This document shows positions 22,108 to 31,675 of a stretch of 64,000 nucleotides of DNA, piece after piece. The notes under the pieces are model-generated. The model searched no databases. It saw only the letters and a list, made by a program, of their open reading frames with translations, and had not been told where the DNA came from. The stretch spans positions 372,001 through 436,000 of the forward strand of contig NZ_CP047202.1 of assembly GCF_030408715.1 (NCBI RefSeq), given 5' to 3'. Made by a program: the position numbers and the translations under genes. The stretch's first letter is position 1, and the number at the start of each line of letters is the position of its first letter. Source of the stretch: Corynebacterium confusum (GTDB taxonomy: Bacteria > Actinomycetota > Actinomycetes > Mycobacteriales > Mycobacteriaceae).

Positions 22108-24237
22108 GTGGCACAAGAAGTGCTTAAGGATCTGAAGAAGGTCCGCAACATCGGCATCATGGCCCACATCGATGCTGGTAAGACCACCACGACCGAACGT
22201 ATCTTGTTCTACACCGGTATTAACCGCAAGGTAGGCGAGACTCACGATGGTGCCTCCACGACTGACTGGATGGAGCAGGAGAAGGAGCGCGGCATCACCA
22301 TTACGTCCGCCGCCGTCACCTGTTTCTGGGAAGGCAACCAGATCAACATCATCGACACCCCGGGCCACGTGGACTTCACCGTTGAGGTGGAGCGTTCCCT
22401 GCGTGTTCTGGACGGTGCCGTCGCCGTCTTTGACGGCAAGGAAGGTGTCGAGCCCCAGTCCGAGCAGGTGTGGCGTCAGGCTGCTAAGTACGACGTTCCG
22501 CGTATCTGCTTCGTCAACAAGATGGACAAGCTGGGCGCTGACTTCTACTTCACCGTGCAGACGATCATCGACCGCCTGGGCGCTAAGCCGCTGGTCATGC
22601 AGCTGCCGATCGGCGCTGAGGATGACTTCGACGGCGTCGTCGACCTGCTCGAGATGAAGGCCATCACCTGGCGCGGCAAGGTCGAGACCGGTGCTGAGCC
22701 GACCATCGAGGAGATCCCGGACGACCTCAAGGACAAGGCCGCCGAGTACCGCGAGAAGCTGGTTGAAGCTGTCGCCGAATCCGACGAAGAGCTGATGGAG
22801 AAGTACTTCGGTGGCGAGGAACTGACCATCGAGGAGCTCAAGGCCGGCATCCGCAAGCTGACCATCAACTCCGAGATCTACCCGGTCCTGTGTGGTACCG
22901 CTTACCGCAACAAGGGTGTCCAGCCGTTGCTGGACGCCGTGATCGACTACCTGCCGACCCCGATGGACGTCGGCGAGGTGCACGGCCACGCCGTGGGCAA
23001 CGAAGAAGAGGACATGACCCGTAAGCCGTCCAAGGACGAGCCGTTCTCCGGTCTGGCCTTCAAGATTGCCGCTCACCCATTCTTCGGTCAGCTGACCTTC
23101 GTGCGCGTCTACTCCGGTCGCGTCGCCACGGGCGACGAGATCATCAACTCCACCAAGGGTAAGAAGGAGCGCATCGGCAAGATCTTCCAGATGCACGCCA
23201 ACAAGGAGAACCCGGTGGATGAGGCCGTGGCCGGCAACATCTACGCCATCATTGGCTTGAAGGACATCACCACTGGTGACACCCTCTGCGCCAAGGACGC
23301 CCCGATCATCCTGGAGTCTATGGACTTCCCGGATCCGGTTATCAAGGTTTCCATCGAGCCGAAGACTAAGGCCGACCAGGAGAAGCTGGGTACCGCCATC
23401 CAGAAGCTGGCGGACGAGGACCCGACCTTCACTGTCGAGCTGGACGAAGAGTCTGGCCAGACCGTCATCGGCGGCATGGGCGAGCTCCACCTGGACGTCC
23501 TGGTTGACCGCATGAAGCGCGAGTTCAAGGTCGAGGCCAACATTGGTAACCCGCAGGTTGCTTATCGCGAAACCATTAAGAAGCCGGTTAAATCCCTGGA
23601 TTACACCCACAAGAAGCAGACCGGTGGTTCCGGCCAGTTCGCAAAGGTCATCGTCTCCATCGAGCCGTACAACCCGGACCCGGAGACCCTGGAAGAGGGC
23701 GAGAACCCGCAGTACCTGTTCGTCAACGAGGTCACCGGTGGCCGCGTTCCGAAGGAGTACATCCCGTCCGTCGACGCTGGTATCCAGGACGCCATGCAGT
23801 ACGGCTACCTGGCAGGCTTCCCGCTGGTCAACATCAAGGCCACGCTGGAAGACGGCGCTTACCACGACGTGGACTCCTCGGAGATGGCCTTCAAGCTGGC
23901 CGGCTCCCAGGTCCTGAAGGAAGCCGTTGCCAAGGCGAAGCCGACCCTGCTCGAGCCGCTGATGGCCGTCGAGGTCGTCACCCCGGAGGAGTACATGGGT
24001 ACCGTTAACGGTGACATCAGCTCCCGCCGTGGCCAGGTTTACGCTATGGAAGACCGCGCTGGCGCCAAGGTCGTCAAGGCCAAGGTTCCGCTGTCCGAGA
24101 TGTTCGGCTACATCGGCGACCTGCGTTCCTCGACCGCCGGCCGTGCAAACTTCACCATGGTCTTCGACTCCTACGCTGAGGTTCCCTCCAGCGTGGCCCA
24201 GGAGATCATCGCTGAGCGCACCGGCAACGCCAACTAG
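22108..24237 (+). CDS. fusA: Translation elongation factor G
   Basis: Encodes 709 aa. EF-G is the GTPase that drives translocation of tRNA and mRNA. GTPase motifs are [17 protein letters not shown] and NKMDKLGAD; domains II to V follow in the usual order, with [15 protein letters not shown] in domain V. The start is GTG at 22108, preceded by GGGGTAAAG. Length and motifs are those of the canonical actinobacterial factor. Confidence 0.97.
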   Translation: MAQEVLKDLKKVRNIGIMAHIDAGKTTTTERILFYTGINRKVGETHDGASTTDWMEQEKERGITITSAAVTCFWEGNQINIIDTPGHVDFTVEVERSLRVLDGAVAVFDGKEGVEPQSEQVWRQAAKYDVPRICFVNKMDKLGADFYFTVQTIIDRLGAKPLVMQLPIGAEDDFDGVVDLLEMKAITWRGKVETGAEPTIEEIPDDLKDKAAEYREKLVEAVAESDEELMEKYFGGEELTIEELKAGIRKLTINSEIYPVLCGTAYRNKGVQPLLDAVIDYLPTPMDVGEVHGHAVGNEEEDMTRKPSKDEPFSGLAFKIAAHPFFGQLTFVRVYSGRVATGDEIINSTKGKKERIGKIFQMHANKENPVDEAVAGNIYAIIGLKDITTGDTLCAKDAPIILESMDFPDPVIKVSIEPKTKADQEKLGTAIQKLADEDPTFTVELDEESGQTVIGGMGELHLDVLVDRMKREFKVEANIGNPQVAYRETIKKPVKSLDYTHKKQTGGSGQFAKVIVSIEPYNPDPETLEEGENPQYLFVNEVTGGRVPKEYIPSVDAGIQDAMQYGYLAGFPLVNIKATLEDGAYHDVDSSEMAFKLAGSQVLKEAVAKAKPTLLEPLMAVEVVTPEEYMGTVNGDISSRRGQVYAMEDRAGAKVVKAKVPLSEMFGYIGDLRSSTAGRANFTMVFDSYAEVPSSVAQEIIAERTGNAN

Positions 24238-24258
24238 GGGTATTCACCCCGGCAACTA

Positions 24259-24281
24259 CTTGGGGTTTTAGCAACCCCAAG
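24259..24281 (+). other. Perfect hairpin downstream of fusA
   Basis: CTTGGGGTT and AACCCCAAG are perfect nine-base arms with a five-base loop, 22 bases after the fusA stop. No T run follows, so it is not a classical intrinsic terminator. It may stabilise the fusA 3' end or pause transcription. Confidence 0.6.
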
Positions 24282-24327
24282 AACCTAGGAAGCTTGCGTG
24301 TTTGGTATTCTGCGCTAGGGAATGCCA

Positions 24328-24354
24328 GACCCTTCCTAGGAACTAGGTTGGGTC
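24328..24354 (+). other. Hairpin in the fusA-tuf intergenic region
   Basis: GACCC-TT-CCTAG pairs with CTAGG-TT-GGGTC around a GAA loop, giving ten base pairs with a symmetrical TT/TT internal loop. It lies upstream of the tuf promoter. Function unknown. Confidence 0.5.
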
Positions 24355-24510
24355 GGTAGCGGTCGAGCTGAGCTTTGTAACCCCGCAGTGTAAACACCGC
24401 GACATTGCAGGCTGAGCCGGCCGTTACCGCTCACCTAGGATCCGCAAAGATTCTTGTCGAGAGATAACGTCCGCACTAACTTCCGCGGACAGACCTCCCG
24501 CGAGGGCGGT

Positions 24511-24539
24511 TTGAAATATCCGCGGCATAAATCTAGGAT
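24511..24539 (+). promoter_or_regulatory. tuf promoter
   Basis: TTGAAA (24511-24516) and TAGGAT (24534-24539) are spaced by exactly 17 bases, about 120 bases before tuf. It closely matches the sigma-A consensus, as expected for one of the most expressed genes. Confidence 0.7.
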
Positions 24540-24660
24540 CGTGTAACTGGCACGTAAAGAAAGCGTCATAAGCACGCGGTAACAACCCACGTGCCTATGG
24601 CAACTGTCAACCACGTGGCTGCGAAGGTCGTAGCCACCATATAGTCCAGGAGGACATACA

Positions 24661-25851
24661 GTGGCAAAGGAGAAGTTCGAGCGTTCGAAGCCGCACGTTA
24701 ACATCGGCACCATCGGACACGTCGACCACGGCAAGACCACCACTACCGCAGCGATCACCAAGGTGCTGGCTGACGAGTACCCGGAAGAGAACACCGCTTT
24801 CGCTTTCGACATGATCGATAAGGCTCCGGAGGAGAAGGAGCGCGGTATTACCATCAACATCTCCCACGTTGAGTACTCCACCCCGAAGCGCCACTACGCA
24901 CACGTGGACGCCCCGGGCCACGCCGACTACATCAAGAACATGATTACCGGCGCTGCTCAGATGGACGGTGCTATCCTGGTCGTCGCCGCTACCGACGGCC
25001 CGATGCCGCAGACCCGCGAGCACGTTCTGCTGGCTCGCCAGGTTGGCGTTCCGTACATCCTCGTCGCACTGAACAAGTGCGACATGGTCGATGATGAGGA
25101 AATCATCGAGCTGGTCGAGATGGAGATCCGCGAGCTGCTGGGCGAGCAGGACTTCGACGAGGAAGCTCCGATCGTTCACATCTCCGCTCTGAAGGCTCTC
25201 GAGGGCGACGAGAAGTGGGTTAAGTCCGTCGTTGAACTGATGGATGCCTGCGACGAGTCCATCCCGGATCCGGAGCGCGAGACCGACAAGCCGTTCCTGA
25301 TGCCGATCGAGGACATCTTCACCATTACCGGCCGCGGCACCGTCGTGACTGGCCGTGTTGAGCGTGGCCGTCTCGAGGTCAACGAGGACGTCGAGATCAT
25401 CGGTATCAAGGACAAGTCCATGTCCACCACCGTCACCGGTATCGAGATGTTCCGCAAGATGATGGACTACACCGAGGCTGGCGACAACTGTGGTCTGCTG
25501 CTGCGTGGTACCAAGCGCGAGGAGGTCGAGCGTGGCCAGGTCATCATCAAGCCGGGCGCTTACACCCCGCACACCAAGTTCGAGGGTTCCGTCTACGTCC
25601 TGAAGAAGGAAGAGGGCGGCCGTCACACCCCGTTCATGGACAACTACCGTCCGCAGTTCTACTTCCGCACCACCGACGTCACCGGCGTCATCAAGCTGCC
25701 GGAAGGCACCGAGATGGTTATGCCGGGCGACAACGTTGAGATGAGCGTTGAGCTGATCCAGCCGGTCGCTATGGACGAGGGCCTGCGCTTCGCTATCCGC
25801 GAGGGCTCCCGCACCGTCGGCGCTGGCCGCGTTACCAAGGTTGTCGAGTAA
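24661..25851 (+). CDS. tuf: Translation elongation factor Tu
   Basis: Encodes 396 aa. EF-Tu delivers aminoacyl-tRNA to the ribosome. GTPase motifs are [17 protein letters not shown] and NKCDMVDD; domains II and III follow ([30 protein letters not shown] region as [10 protein letters not shown]). The start is GTG at 24661, preceded by a strong AGGAGG. A good promoter upstream and a terminator downstream make it an independent unit. Confidence 0.97.
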   Translation: MAKEKFERSKPHVNIGTIGHVDHGKTTTTAAITKVLADEYPEENTAFAFDMIDKAPEEKERGITINISHVEYSTPKRHYAHVDAPGHADYIKNMITGAAQMDGAILVVAATDGPMPQTREHVLLARQVGVPYILVALNKCDMVDDEEIIELVEMEIRELLGEQDFDEEAPIVHISALKALEGDEKWVKSVVELMDACDESIPDPERETDKPFLMPIEDIFTITGRGTVVTGRVERGRLEVNEDVEIIGIKDKSMSTTVTGIEMFRKMMDYTEAGDNCGLLLRGTKREEVERGQVIIKPGAYTPHTKFEGSVYVLKKEEGGRHTPFMDNYRPQFYFRTTDVTGVIKLPEGTEMVMPGDNVEMSVELIQPVAMDEGLRFAIREGSRTVGAGRVTKVVE

Positions 25852-25890
25852 TCGATGCCCCTAACGCGCCGCGCTAAGGCGTAATAGATT

Positions 25891-25924
25891 GAGCCGCTTC
25901 CTCCTTGGGGGAGGCGGCTTTTTC
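25891..25924 (+). terminator. Terminator after tuf
   Basis: GCCGCTTCCTCC pairs with GGAGGCGGC around TTGGG, followed by TTTTT. Confidence 0.9.
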
Positions 25925-26001
25925 GCGTCTTCGGACTTTGCACGCCGGCGCCCAGGGTGGGCGGGCCAGCGGCCCAGGCGCGGTGTAATAGAGTTGGACG
26001 G

Positions 26002-26739
26002 GTGCATGATCCAACCCGTATTGAAAAGACGCTAGCCGCCCTCCGGGAGGCCTGGGAGGGCCGGCCGGAGGAATCCCTGGCCACTATCTTCGCGCAGCTG
26101 GCAGAACGGGGGATTGGCTGGGGTACTGCGGATGCGGACCTGGTCGCCGCGCTGGAACAGATGGCGCAGGAGCGCCCCGGGCTGCTGCCTACTGAGGGCG
26201 GGGTGGCGCAGGGCTGCTGGCTGGTGTCCACGCAAGCGCCCACCGCGCGCGTGATGGTCTATCCGGAGCGAATTGTCGTGCGTTCCTTCCGGGAAGACGG
26301 CGGGCAAGTGCGCGCCCTGCAACCGGTGGTCTGGGACTATTCGCGCTTGCGACCGACTGGGCCGGCGCGTCCGCTGGTGGTGGCGGACGCGGACGGCATT
26401 GAGCACCGTCTGGGCGTGTGCGAGTCTCTCCAGCGCGTCGCGGACGAGGAGATCGCCCAGGCGCAGGAGATGCTGGCCTCGGCCACGCCGGAGAAGCCCT
26501 TGCGGCGCCGGGAGGTGGGCGATATCGTCTGGGTGATAAAGACCGACCAGGATCAGACGCTGGTGCTCGGCCACGGGCTGCGGGTCTATTCCGCCGGCCG
26601 CCGGGACCTGCAGCAGCGGAGCCTTAAATGGGAGAAGATAGAACAATGCCGCCCGGGCGGGCAGATGGTTGTCTGCCTGCCGGGCGGCGAGGTGGCGCGC
26701 TTTGGCGCCATCCAGGACGTTCTCGTCGCGGAGTGCTAG
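26002..26739 (+). CDS. Conserved hypothetical protein downstream of tuf
   Basis: Encodes 245 aa, soluble, without signal peptide or membrane segment, and I do not recognise a family. It contains a helical N-terminus (RIEKTLAALREAW), a central beta-rich region and a Glu/Ala helix (ADEEIAQAQEMLA, about residues 149-161). I chose the GTG at 26002 because a -10-like TAATAG (25986-25991) lies ten bases upstream; starts further left would sit on top of that element. The transcript would be near-leaderless. It reads convergently with the Asp23 cluster. Confidence 0.65.
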   Translation: MHDPTRIEKTLAALREAWEGRPEESLATIFAQLAERGIGWGTADADLVAALEQMAQERPGLLPTEGGVAQGCWLVSTQAPTARVMVYPERIVVRSFREDGGQVRALQPVVWDYSRLRPTGPARPLVVADADGIEHRLGVCESLQRVADEEIAQAQEMLASATPEKPLRRREVGDIVWVIKTDQDQTLVLGHGLRVYSAGRRDLQQRSLKWEKIEQCRPGGQMVVCLPGGEVARFGAIQDVLVAEC

Positions 26740-26772
26740 GGCCAGCTCGCCGGCCCTAGACCCAGCGGCTTT

Positions 26773-27333
26773 TTAGCGCGCCTTCAGCTTGGAGTAGTGG
26801 AGCTTGTACGTGGTGTCCACGTCCATTTCCGGGAACGCCAGGCGGAAGTCGCTCTCGCACTGCTCGATCTCTGCGCGCAGGTCAGCCAGGGGCTTTTCCG
26901 CGCTGCTGATGACGGTGTAGGCGATGGTCGGCCGCTTGCGGTCGTACGCCACGCGGCGGTCCACGGTCTCCACGCCGTCGAGGTTTTCCAGGGCGCTGGC
27001 GATGCCCCCGGCAATCGGGTTCATCGACATGGTCACCTGGCCCTCGTCGTTGGAGGCCGACGAGGTCAGCTTGTTGAAGCGGTGCGGCCGCGAGTTCGCC
27101 ACGATGATCCACAGGCCCAGGATGAAGGCCACGACGGCCGTGCCGGCCAGGACGTAGACCCACCAGGACTGCTCGCTGAGGCTGCCCCAGACGTCGTGGT
27201 TGACCCACTCGGCGGCCTGGTTGGCGAAGCCGACGTCAAAGTGCATCAGGATGGGCCACAGGCCCAGCACGATGAGGATAATGCCCAGCAGGAAGAACAG
27301 CAGGCGGTCAACGGTTGCTAGTGCTCTAGACAT
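26773..27333 (-). CDS. Membrane protein of the Asp23 cluster
   Basis: Encodes 186 aa with two N-terminal membrane segments (about residues 10-30 and 57-79) and a soluble C-terminal domain that may fold like the small alkaline-shock/AmaP-type domains. It overlaps the preceding gene by eight bases and is the last gene of a six-gene operon with two Asp23/Gls24 proteins. By analogy with AmaP in Firmicutes it could be a membrane anchor for Asp23. That is inference; the sequence only shows the topology. Confidence 0.7.
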   Translation of the reverse strand: MSRALATVDRLLFFLLGIILIVLGLWPILMHFDVGFANQAAEWVNHDVWGSLSEQSWWVYVLAGTAVVAFILGLWIIVANSRPHRFNKLTSSASNDEGQVTMSMNPIAGGIASALENLDGVETVDRRVAYDRKRPTIAYTVISSAEKPLADLRAEIEQCESDFRLAFPEMDVDTTYKLHYSKLKAR

Positions 27334-27901
27334 TGGTTTCGACCTCCTGGACCGGCTCGATGGTCACGCTGACCCGTGGGGTGGACTCCAGCGTCTGCAG
27401 TGCTTGGCTGACGACCTCCTCCACGCGCGGGGCCAGCGCCGGATCTTCGGTGTCCCCGTTGACGGTGATCTTGACGTTCTTGTCCGTGGCCTGGGTACGG
27501 GCGGCCGCAACGCCCGGGACCTGGCGGGCCACCGCGCTGGAGCGGCGGGCCACGTCCACGGCGCGCAGCCAGACCGAGGCTCGCTCGGACTCGAGGCGCA
27601 TGTGGGTCTTCCGGCGCGGCTTGAAGGCCACGATGAGGAAGATAAGACCCACCACGACCGCGGCCACGCCGGCCCAGATCATCCAGGTCTCCAGGTTCTC
27701 CCGCGCCACTAGGTCGGTGACCGGGGTGACCCAGGAACTGGCGTTGGCGTCCGTGGCCACGAGCCAGGTTTCCCGGCCGGCCACGACGGCCAGCGCGAGC
27801 AACAACAGGCCCAGGAAGATGGCCCAGCCGCGCGCGGCGGGGGAGGCCGTGGGCTGCTGGCCTAGGCCGACGATTTCCTTGTTATCGGGATTAGCGGACA
27901 T
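27326..27901 (-). CDS. DUF6286-type membrane protein of the Asp23 cluster
   Basis: Encodes 191 aa with two membrane segments (about residues 26-42 and 71-90) followed by a basic stretch (KPRRKTHMR) and a soluble domain resembling the DUF6286 family. The ATG at 27901 overlaps the preceding gene by eleven bases. A much longer open frame continues upstream but only as a shadow of that gene. With its neighbour it likely forms the membrane part of the envelope-stress cluster. Confidence 0.7.
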   Translation of the reverse strand: MSANPDNKEIVGLGQQPTASPAARGWAIFLGLLLLALAVVAGRETWLVATDANASSWVTPVTDLVARENLETWMIWAGVAAVVVGLIFLIVAFKPRRKTHMRLESERASVWLRAVDVARRSSAVARQVPGVAAARTQATDKNVKITVNGDTEDPALAPRVEEVVSQALQTLESTPRVSVTIEPVQEVETNV

Positions 27902-28811
27902 CGTAGCCTCCCTTCGGCGGTTGCGGCTGAGGCGCCTTCCGGCGCTTATGGGACGGGACGATTTCGGGGCTGCGGACCTGCAGCGGCGAGACCTCGATCT
28001 GGCGCAGCGGCTCCGGGCGAGGCGCGTAGACGTGCGCCGGCGACGGGTTGGCGGGCCGGATCTCGATCCGACGCAGCGGCTGGCTGGACGCGGTGCGCAC
28101 TGGGCGCGGCTCGTGCTCGAAGGCCTCGCCGTGGGCGCGCAAGCGTCTCGGGGCAGGGGCCTGCACCGAGCGTGGGGTAACCGGCTCCGGGGTGACCGGG
28201 CTGGTGACCCGAGCCTCGCGCGGCTGCGCGATCCGGCGTGGGCGGAACGGGGAGGCGTCCGGGGACACGGAACGCACCTCCGGCTCGCGGCCGGCGTCGA
28301 TAGAACGCAGGCGGACCGGCTCCGGCGAGTGGATCTCCGCGAGCTTGTCGATGCCGCGTACCGTCTCCGGCTGCCAGATGCGGTGCGGGTTGACCTGCGG
28401 GCTAAACGCCGCGGCGTGCGGGCGGGCGGCCACGCTGGTCGGCGCGATGCGCTCGCCCGGGACCACGGTGCCCACGGCGACGTTGACCCGGGTGGTCTCG
28501 TAGTCCGTGTAGGTGCGCGCGGCCTCCGCGATGGCGGCACGAACCTGCTCTGCGACCTGGGTTACGGGCGCGGGCCACGTGACCGCGATGGAAGCCTCCA
28601 CCGCGAGGACGCGGCGGTAGGAATCTACCTGGGCGTGCACGCGCGGGAAGCCGCGGCCGACGATACCGGCGAGTTTCGAGTCCACGTCGCAGGTTCCGGG
28701 CACGGAACGGATGGCTGCCGTGACCAACTTGTCGAAAGTGCGGATGGAAATATCCGTCGCGCCAGCGTTATCCGCCCCGGCCCCAGTGGGGTTGTTCGGG
28801 GTGTCGGTCAT
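27891..28811 (-). CDS. Asp23/Gls24-related protein with a long Pro/Arg-rich tail
   Basis: Encodes 306 aa. Residues 20-130 resemble an Asp23/Gls24 domain (ISIRTFDKLVTAAIRSVPG, VNVAVGTVVPG). The rest, more than half the protein, is a low-complexity tail rich in Pro, Arg, Ser and Glu with recurring RxI/EP motifs and no predicted fold. Start ATG at 28811 overlaps the previous stop as TAATG. The tail is strongly basic and could contact wall polymers, nucleic acid or membrane lipids. Confidence 0.72.
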   Translation of the reverse strand: MTDTPNNPTGAGADNAGATDISIRTFDKLVTAAIRSVPGTCDVDSKLAGIVGRGFPRVHAQVDSYRRVLAVEASIAVTWPAPVTQVAEQVRAAIAEAARTYTDYETTRVNVAVGTVVPGERIAPTSVAARPHAAAFSPQVNPHRIWQPETVRGIDKLAEIHSPEPVRLRSIDAGREPEVRSVSPDASPFRPRRIAQPREARVTSPVTPEPVTPRSVQAPAPRRLRAHGEAFEHEPRPVRTASSQPLRRIEIRPANPSPAHVYAPRPEPLRQIEVSPLQVRSPEIVPSHKRRKAPQPQPPKGGYDVR

Positions 28812-29008
28812 TAGCCTTGGCCCTTGTCTTTGCCGATGATGTTGTACCAAATTTCGGAAAGATTGATGCGGCCATCAAAGTGCGCGCCGATGACACCGCC
28901 GATGGCGCCGAACAGGATTAAAAGCAGCACCAGGGGCAGATTGCCCAGAATGATGGCGAAGGCCAAAACAACACCGGCGACGATGCCGTAAGTGGTGTAG
29001 TTGTTCAT
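28811..29008 (-). CDS. Small DUF2273-like membrane protein
   Basis: Encodes 65 aa with two closely spaced hydrophobic segments (about residues 7-24 and 25-43) and a polar tail. This matches the small membrane protein regularly found beside Asp23/Gls24 genes. It is translationally coupled to the next gene. Confidence 0.75.
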   Translation of the reverse strand: MNNYTTYGIVAGVVLAFAIILGNLPLVLLLILFGAIGGVIGAHFDGRINLSEIWYNIIGKDKGQG

Positions 29009-29054
29009 AGGTTTACCCTTCGGTGGGAAAGTAGAAGTCGGGCTGTTTGCTCGT

Positions 29055-29438
29055 CTACGAGGTCGGGCCAGGGGCCGGTTGGGCGGCGGAAGAGTCCGCG
29101 TTCGCTACAGCGGAGGCGTTCGGGACAGCATCCGCGATGCGGACGTCCACGCGTTGCAGCTCGGGAACGGTTTCCCGGGCCTTGTCGCGCACGCGGTCGG
29201 CCAGATCGTGGAGATCCTTAGTGTGGGAAAGATCCGCGACCACCTGGATTTCGATCTGCGTGTCGTTGCGCTGGTGCATGTGGCGGATGCCCGGGATGCG
29301 TTGACCCGGGAAATACAGAGAGACTTCCCCGAAGCGTCCGCCGAAAAGCTCGGCGACGCCGGGAAGTCCTTCCAGTGCTGCAGCTAGCCCTTGGGCCTGG
29401 TCTGCCTCTAAGAGGAAGCGAGAACGGGGGCTGGGCAT
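29055..29438 (-). CDS. Small protein of the Asp23 cluster
   Basis: Encodes 127 aa, soluble. The central part (FPGQRIPGIRHMHQ, IEIQVVADLSHTKDLHDLADRVR) has the beta-alpha pattern of small Asp23-like domains, and the C-terminal 20 residues are Ala/Pro-rich and probably disordered. The ATG lies six bases after the stop of the upstream Asp23 gene. I cannot name a function beyond its place in the operon. Confidence 0.65.
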   Translation of the reverse strand: MPSPRSRFLLEADQAQGLAAALEGLPGVAELFGGRFGEVSLYFPGQRIPGIRHMHQRNDTQIEIQVVADLSHTKDLHDLADRVRDKARETVPELQRVDVRIADAVPNASAVANADSSAAQPAPGPTS

Positions 29439-29444
29439 GAGTTA

Positions 29445-29990
29445 CTACGCCTGGTTGCCGGCGATGGCCTGCTGCTCGTGGTCGTCGTGGTCTTCCCCCG
29501 GCAGCTTCACGTCGTGGACGATGACGTCGACGCGGTCAACGTTGAGGCCGGTCATGCGCTCCACAGCGTTCATGATGTTGCGGCGGATGGCCTCGGCCAG
29601 CTCGTGGATGGCCACGCCGTACTCGGCGATGATGGCGACCTCGACTGCAGCGGTGCCCTCGGAAACCTCAACGGACACGCCCTGGCGGACGTCCTCGGAA
29701 GCGCCGAAGGACTCACGGATGGAGCCCAGCATGCGGGCGCCGCCGCCACCCAGGGCGGAAACGCCGGAGACCTCGCGGGCAGCGATACCGGAGATCTTGG
29801 CCACCACGTCGTCATCGATGGTGGTGGTGCCGTACTCGGTCTCCAGGTTGGAGTTCACCTTGCGCTGGGAGACCTCCTCGCCGCTGACCTTCTGGGCCGG
29901 GGCGTTTTGGGAAGCGGAATCCTGCACCTTGTTTACGTTAGCCGAGTTGTTGTTGGAGTTCTTGCCGGAGTTTGCGGTGTTGTTAGCCAC
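29445..29990 (-). CDS. Asp23/Gls24 family envelope stress response protein
   Basis: Encodes 181 aa. The first 35 residues are an Asn/Ser-rich disordered region. The Asp23 domain follows (TTIDDDVVAKISGIAAREV, GVSVEVSEGTAAVEVAIIAEYG, NIMNAVERMTGLNVDRVDV). Asp23-family proteins are abundant, membrane-associated and induced by alkaline or wall stress in Gram-positives. The start is GTG at 29990 behind TTGAAAGGGAAATA. First gene of the operon, with a consensus -10 (TATAAT) upstream. Confidence 0.85.
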   Translation of the reverse strand: MANNTANSGKNSNNNSANVNKVQDSASQNAPAQKVSGEEVSQRKVNSNLETEYGTTTIDDDVVAKISGIAAREVSGVSALGGGGARMLGSIRESFGASEDVRQGVSVEVSEGTAAVEVAIIAEYGVAIHELAEAIRRNIMNAVERMTGLNVDRVDVIVHDVKLPGEDHDDHEQQAIAGNQA

Positions 29991-30032
29991 AGCTATTTCC
30001 CTTTCAATAATGGGGTTTTATTTACGGCACAA

Positions 30033-30038
30033 ATTATA
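30033..30038 (-). promoter_or_regulatory. -10 element of the Asp23 operon
   Basis: A perfect TATAAT (read on the minus strand) lies 43 bases upstream of the GTG. No clear TTGACA-type -35 is visible at 17 bases, so an activator may be needed. Confidence 0.6.
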
Positions 30039-30127
30039 CGGAGATTTCACGGAACCGGCTCGTTGTTAATGCAGGGATAGAGAAATCTTTATGCAAAGGT
30101 GACTTTTAGCACTGTTTGGGCAATGGT

Positions 30128-30156
30128 TTGGAAAAAGCGAGTCTACGTGCTTTAAT
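30128..30156 (+). promoter_or_regulatory. Candidate S10 operon promoter
   Basis: TTGGAA (30128-30133) and TTTAAT (30151-30156; TAATAC overlaps) are spaced by 17 bases. A transcript from here would carry a leader of about 510 bases before rpsJ. Another -10-like TATAGT lies at 30404-30409. Confidence 0.5.
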
Positions 30157-30494
30157 ACAAGGGTTGCTTTAACACGGCAGCGTGTCCTCTGGACTGACGG
30201 AAAGGCCGCGGTAGGAAACTGCGGAAGGGCTTCCGGAGAGGAGGAGGAAGACGCTGGCGCTGGTAAGGCGAACATGACGCTTTCGCATAGGGCCTGCTCC
30301 GGCAGGTGCTAACGAAGGTCTAAGGATCGGGCTAGGTCCGCGTTTGAGCAGAGACATCCCGAGAATTAGAACCGGAGAAGGGGCATGGCAAATAAACAGC
30401 GGCAGTATAGTAAATCGGTTCGGATTGCCACGTGTAATGCGTGAAAACCGTCCTCGAGTAGCTTGAATTGACTTCGGGTCTTGTACCCCGAAAG

Positions 30495-30530
30495 GAAGTC
30501 GGTGCCTGTTTTTGCCAGGCCGAGCACTTC
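30495..30530 (+). promoter_or_regulatory. Hairpin in the S10 operon leader
   Basis: GAAGT/ACTTC and GCCTG/CAGGC pair around a T-rich loop. The stretch from 30157 to 30680 contains no gene I can support. It could be the autogenous control leader of the S10 operon, but I do not recognise a defined family here. Confidence 0.4.
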
Positions 30531-30680
30531 TTCGCCGTCATGGCAGTCAAGACAACTGGCGTTGCGCCCAGGCCCCTGGCCCGGACAACGTTATAGAGAA
30601 ATCGAGAAGCAAATTTCCACCGCTTCACGCCCCGGTAGAACCGGGTATGTGAAAGTGGGAAAGCGAGAAAGAGGATAAGC

Positions 30681-30986
30681 GTGGCGGGACAAAAAATCCG
30701 CATTCGGCTGAAGGCCTATGACCACGAGGCTATCGACGCTTCTGCCAAGAAGATCGTCGAAACTGTCACCCGCACGGGTGCCCGTGTCGTTGGCCCGGTG
30801 CCGCTGCCGACCGAAAAGAACGTATACGCCGTTATTCGTTCTCCACACAAGTACAAGGACTCTCGCGAGCACTTCGAAATGCGCACCCACAAGCGCCTGA
30901 TCGACATTCTCGACCCGACGCCGAAGACCGTTGACGCCCTGATGCGCATCGATCTTCCGGCAAGTGTCGACGTGAACATTCAGTGA
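30681..30986 (+). CDS. rpsJ: 30S ribosomal protein S10
   Basis: Encodes 101 aa. S10 is a 30S head protein that also pairs with NusB in transcription antitermination. The start is GTG at 30681 after GAGAAAGAGGATAAGC. The family motif [20 protein letters not shown] is intact. First gene of the S10 operon. Confidence 0.97.
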   Translation: MAGQKIRIRLKAYDHEAIDASAKKIVETVTRTGARVVGPVPLPTEKNVYAVIRSPHKYKDSREHFEMRTHKRLIDILDPTPKTVDALMRIDLPASVDVNIQ

Positions 30987-31018
30987 TCGACGAATAGAAC
31001 TTTGGTGGAGAAATACTA

Positions 31019-31675
31019 ATGAGTGAAAACGAGATCAAGGGCATTCTGGGCCGCAAGCTCGGCATGACCCAGGTCTTCGACGAGGAGAACCGCGTTGTGC
31101 CGGTCACCGTCGTCGAGGCTGGGCCGTGCGTTGTCACCCAGATTCGTACCGTAGAAACCGATGGCTACAACGCCATCCAGATCGCCTTCGGCGACATGGA
31201 TCCCCGCAAGGCTAAGAAGCCGGCCGCTGGCCACTTCAAGAAGGCTGGCGTGACCCCGCGTCGCCACGTGGCCGAGATCCGTATGGACGACACCTCCGCT
31301 TACGAGGTCGGCCAGGACGTGACCGTTGAGATCTTCGAAGGCGTTGACTTCGTGGATGTCACCGGCACCACCAAGGGCCACGGCTACGCCGGCGCTATGA
31401 AGCGCCACGGCTTCGCCGGCCAGGGCGCTGCCCACGGTAACCAGGCTGCTCACCGCCGCGTCGGCGGTATCGGCGGCGCTGCTACCCCGGGCCGCGTCTT
31501 CAAGGGTAAGCGCATGGCTGGCCGCATGGGCCAGGACCGCGTTACCACGCAAAACCTGAAGGTTCAGAAGATCGATGCCGAGTCTAACCTGCTGCTCATC
31601 AAGGGTGCTATCCCGGGTGTGCGCGGTGGACTCGTCACCGTTAAGACCGCAGTGAAGGGCGGTGCACACGCATGA
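31019..31675 (+). CDS. rplC: 50S ribosomal protein L3
   Basis: Encodes 218 aa. L3 organises 23S rRNA near the peptidyl transferase centre. It starts [14 protein letters not shown] near the N-terminus and has the extended loop region ([20 protein letters not shown]). It overlaps rplD by four bases (ATGA). Confidence 0.97.
   Translation: MSENEIKGILGRKLGMTQVFDEENRVVPVTVVEAGPCVVTQIRTVETDGYNAIQIAFGDMDPRKAKKPAAGHFKKAGVTPRRHVAEIRMDDTSAYEVGQDVTVEIFEGVDFVDVTGTTKGHGYAGAMKRHGFAGQGAAHGNQAAHRRVGGIGGAATPGRVFKGKRMAGRMGQDRVTTQNLKVQKIDAESNLLLIKGAIPGVRGGLVTVKTAVKGGAHA

Noticed and set aside
22087..23865. Long minus-strand frame opposite fusA
   Set aside because: Antisense shadow without signal, motif or ribosome-binding site.
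24259..24281. Intrinsic terminator of fusA
   Set aside because: The stem is perfect but is followed by GAACCTAGG rather than a T run, so I list it only as a hairpin.
27333..28814. A 493-codon frame on the plus strand opposite the Asp23 cluster
   Set aside because: Arg/Ala/Thr-rich shadow; the minus-strand operon with overlapping starts and stops explains the region.
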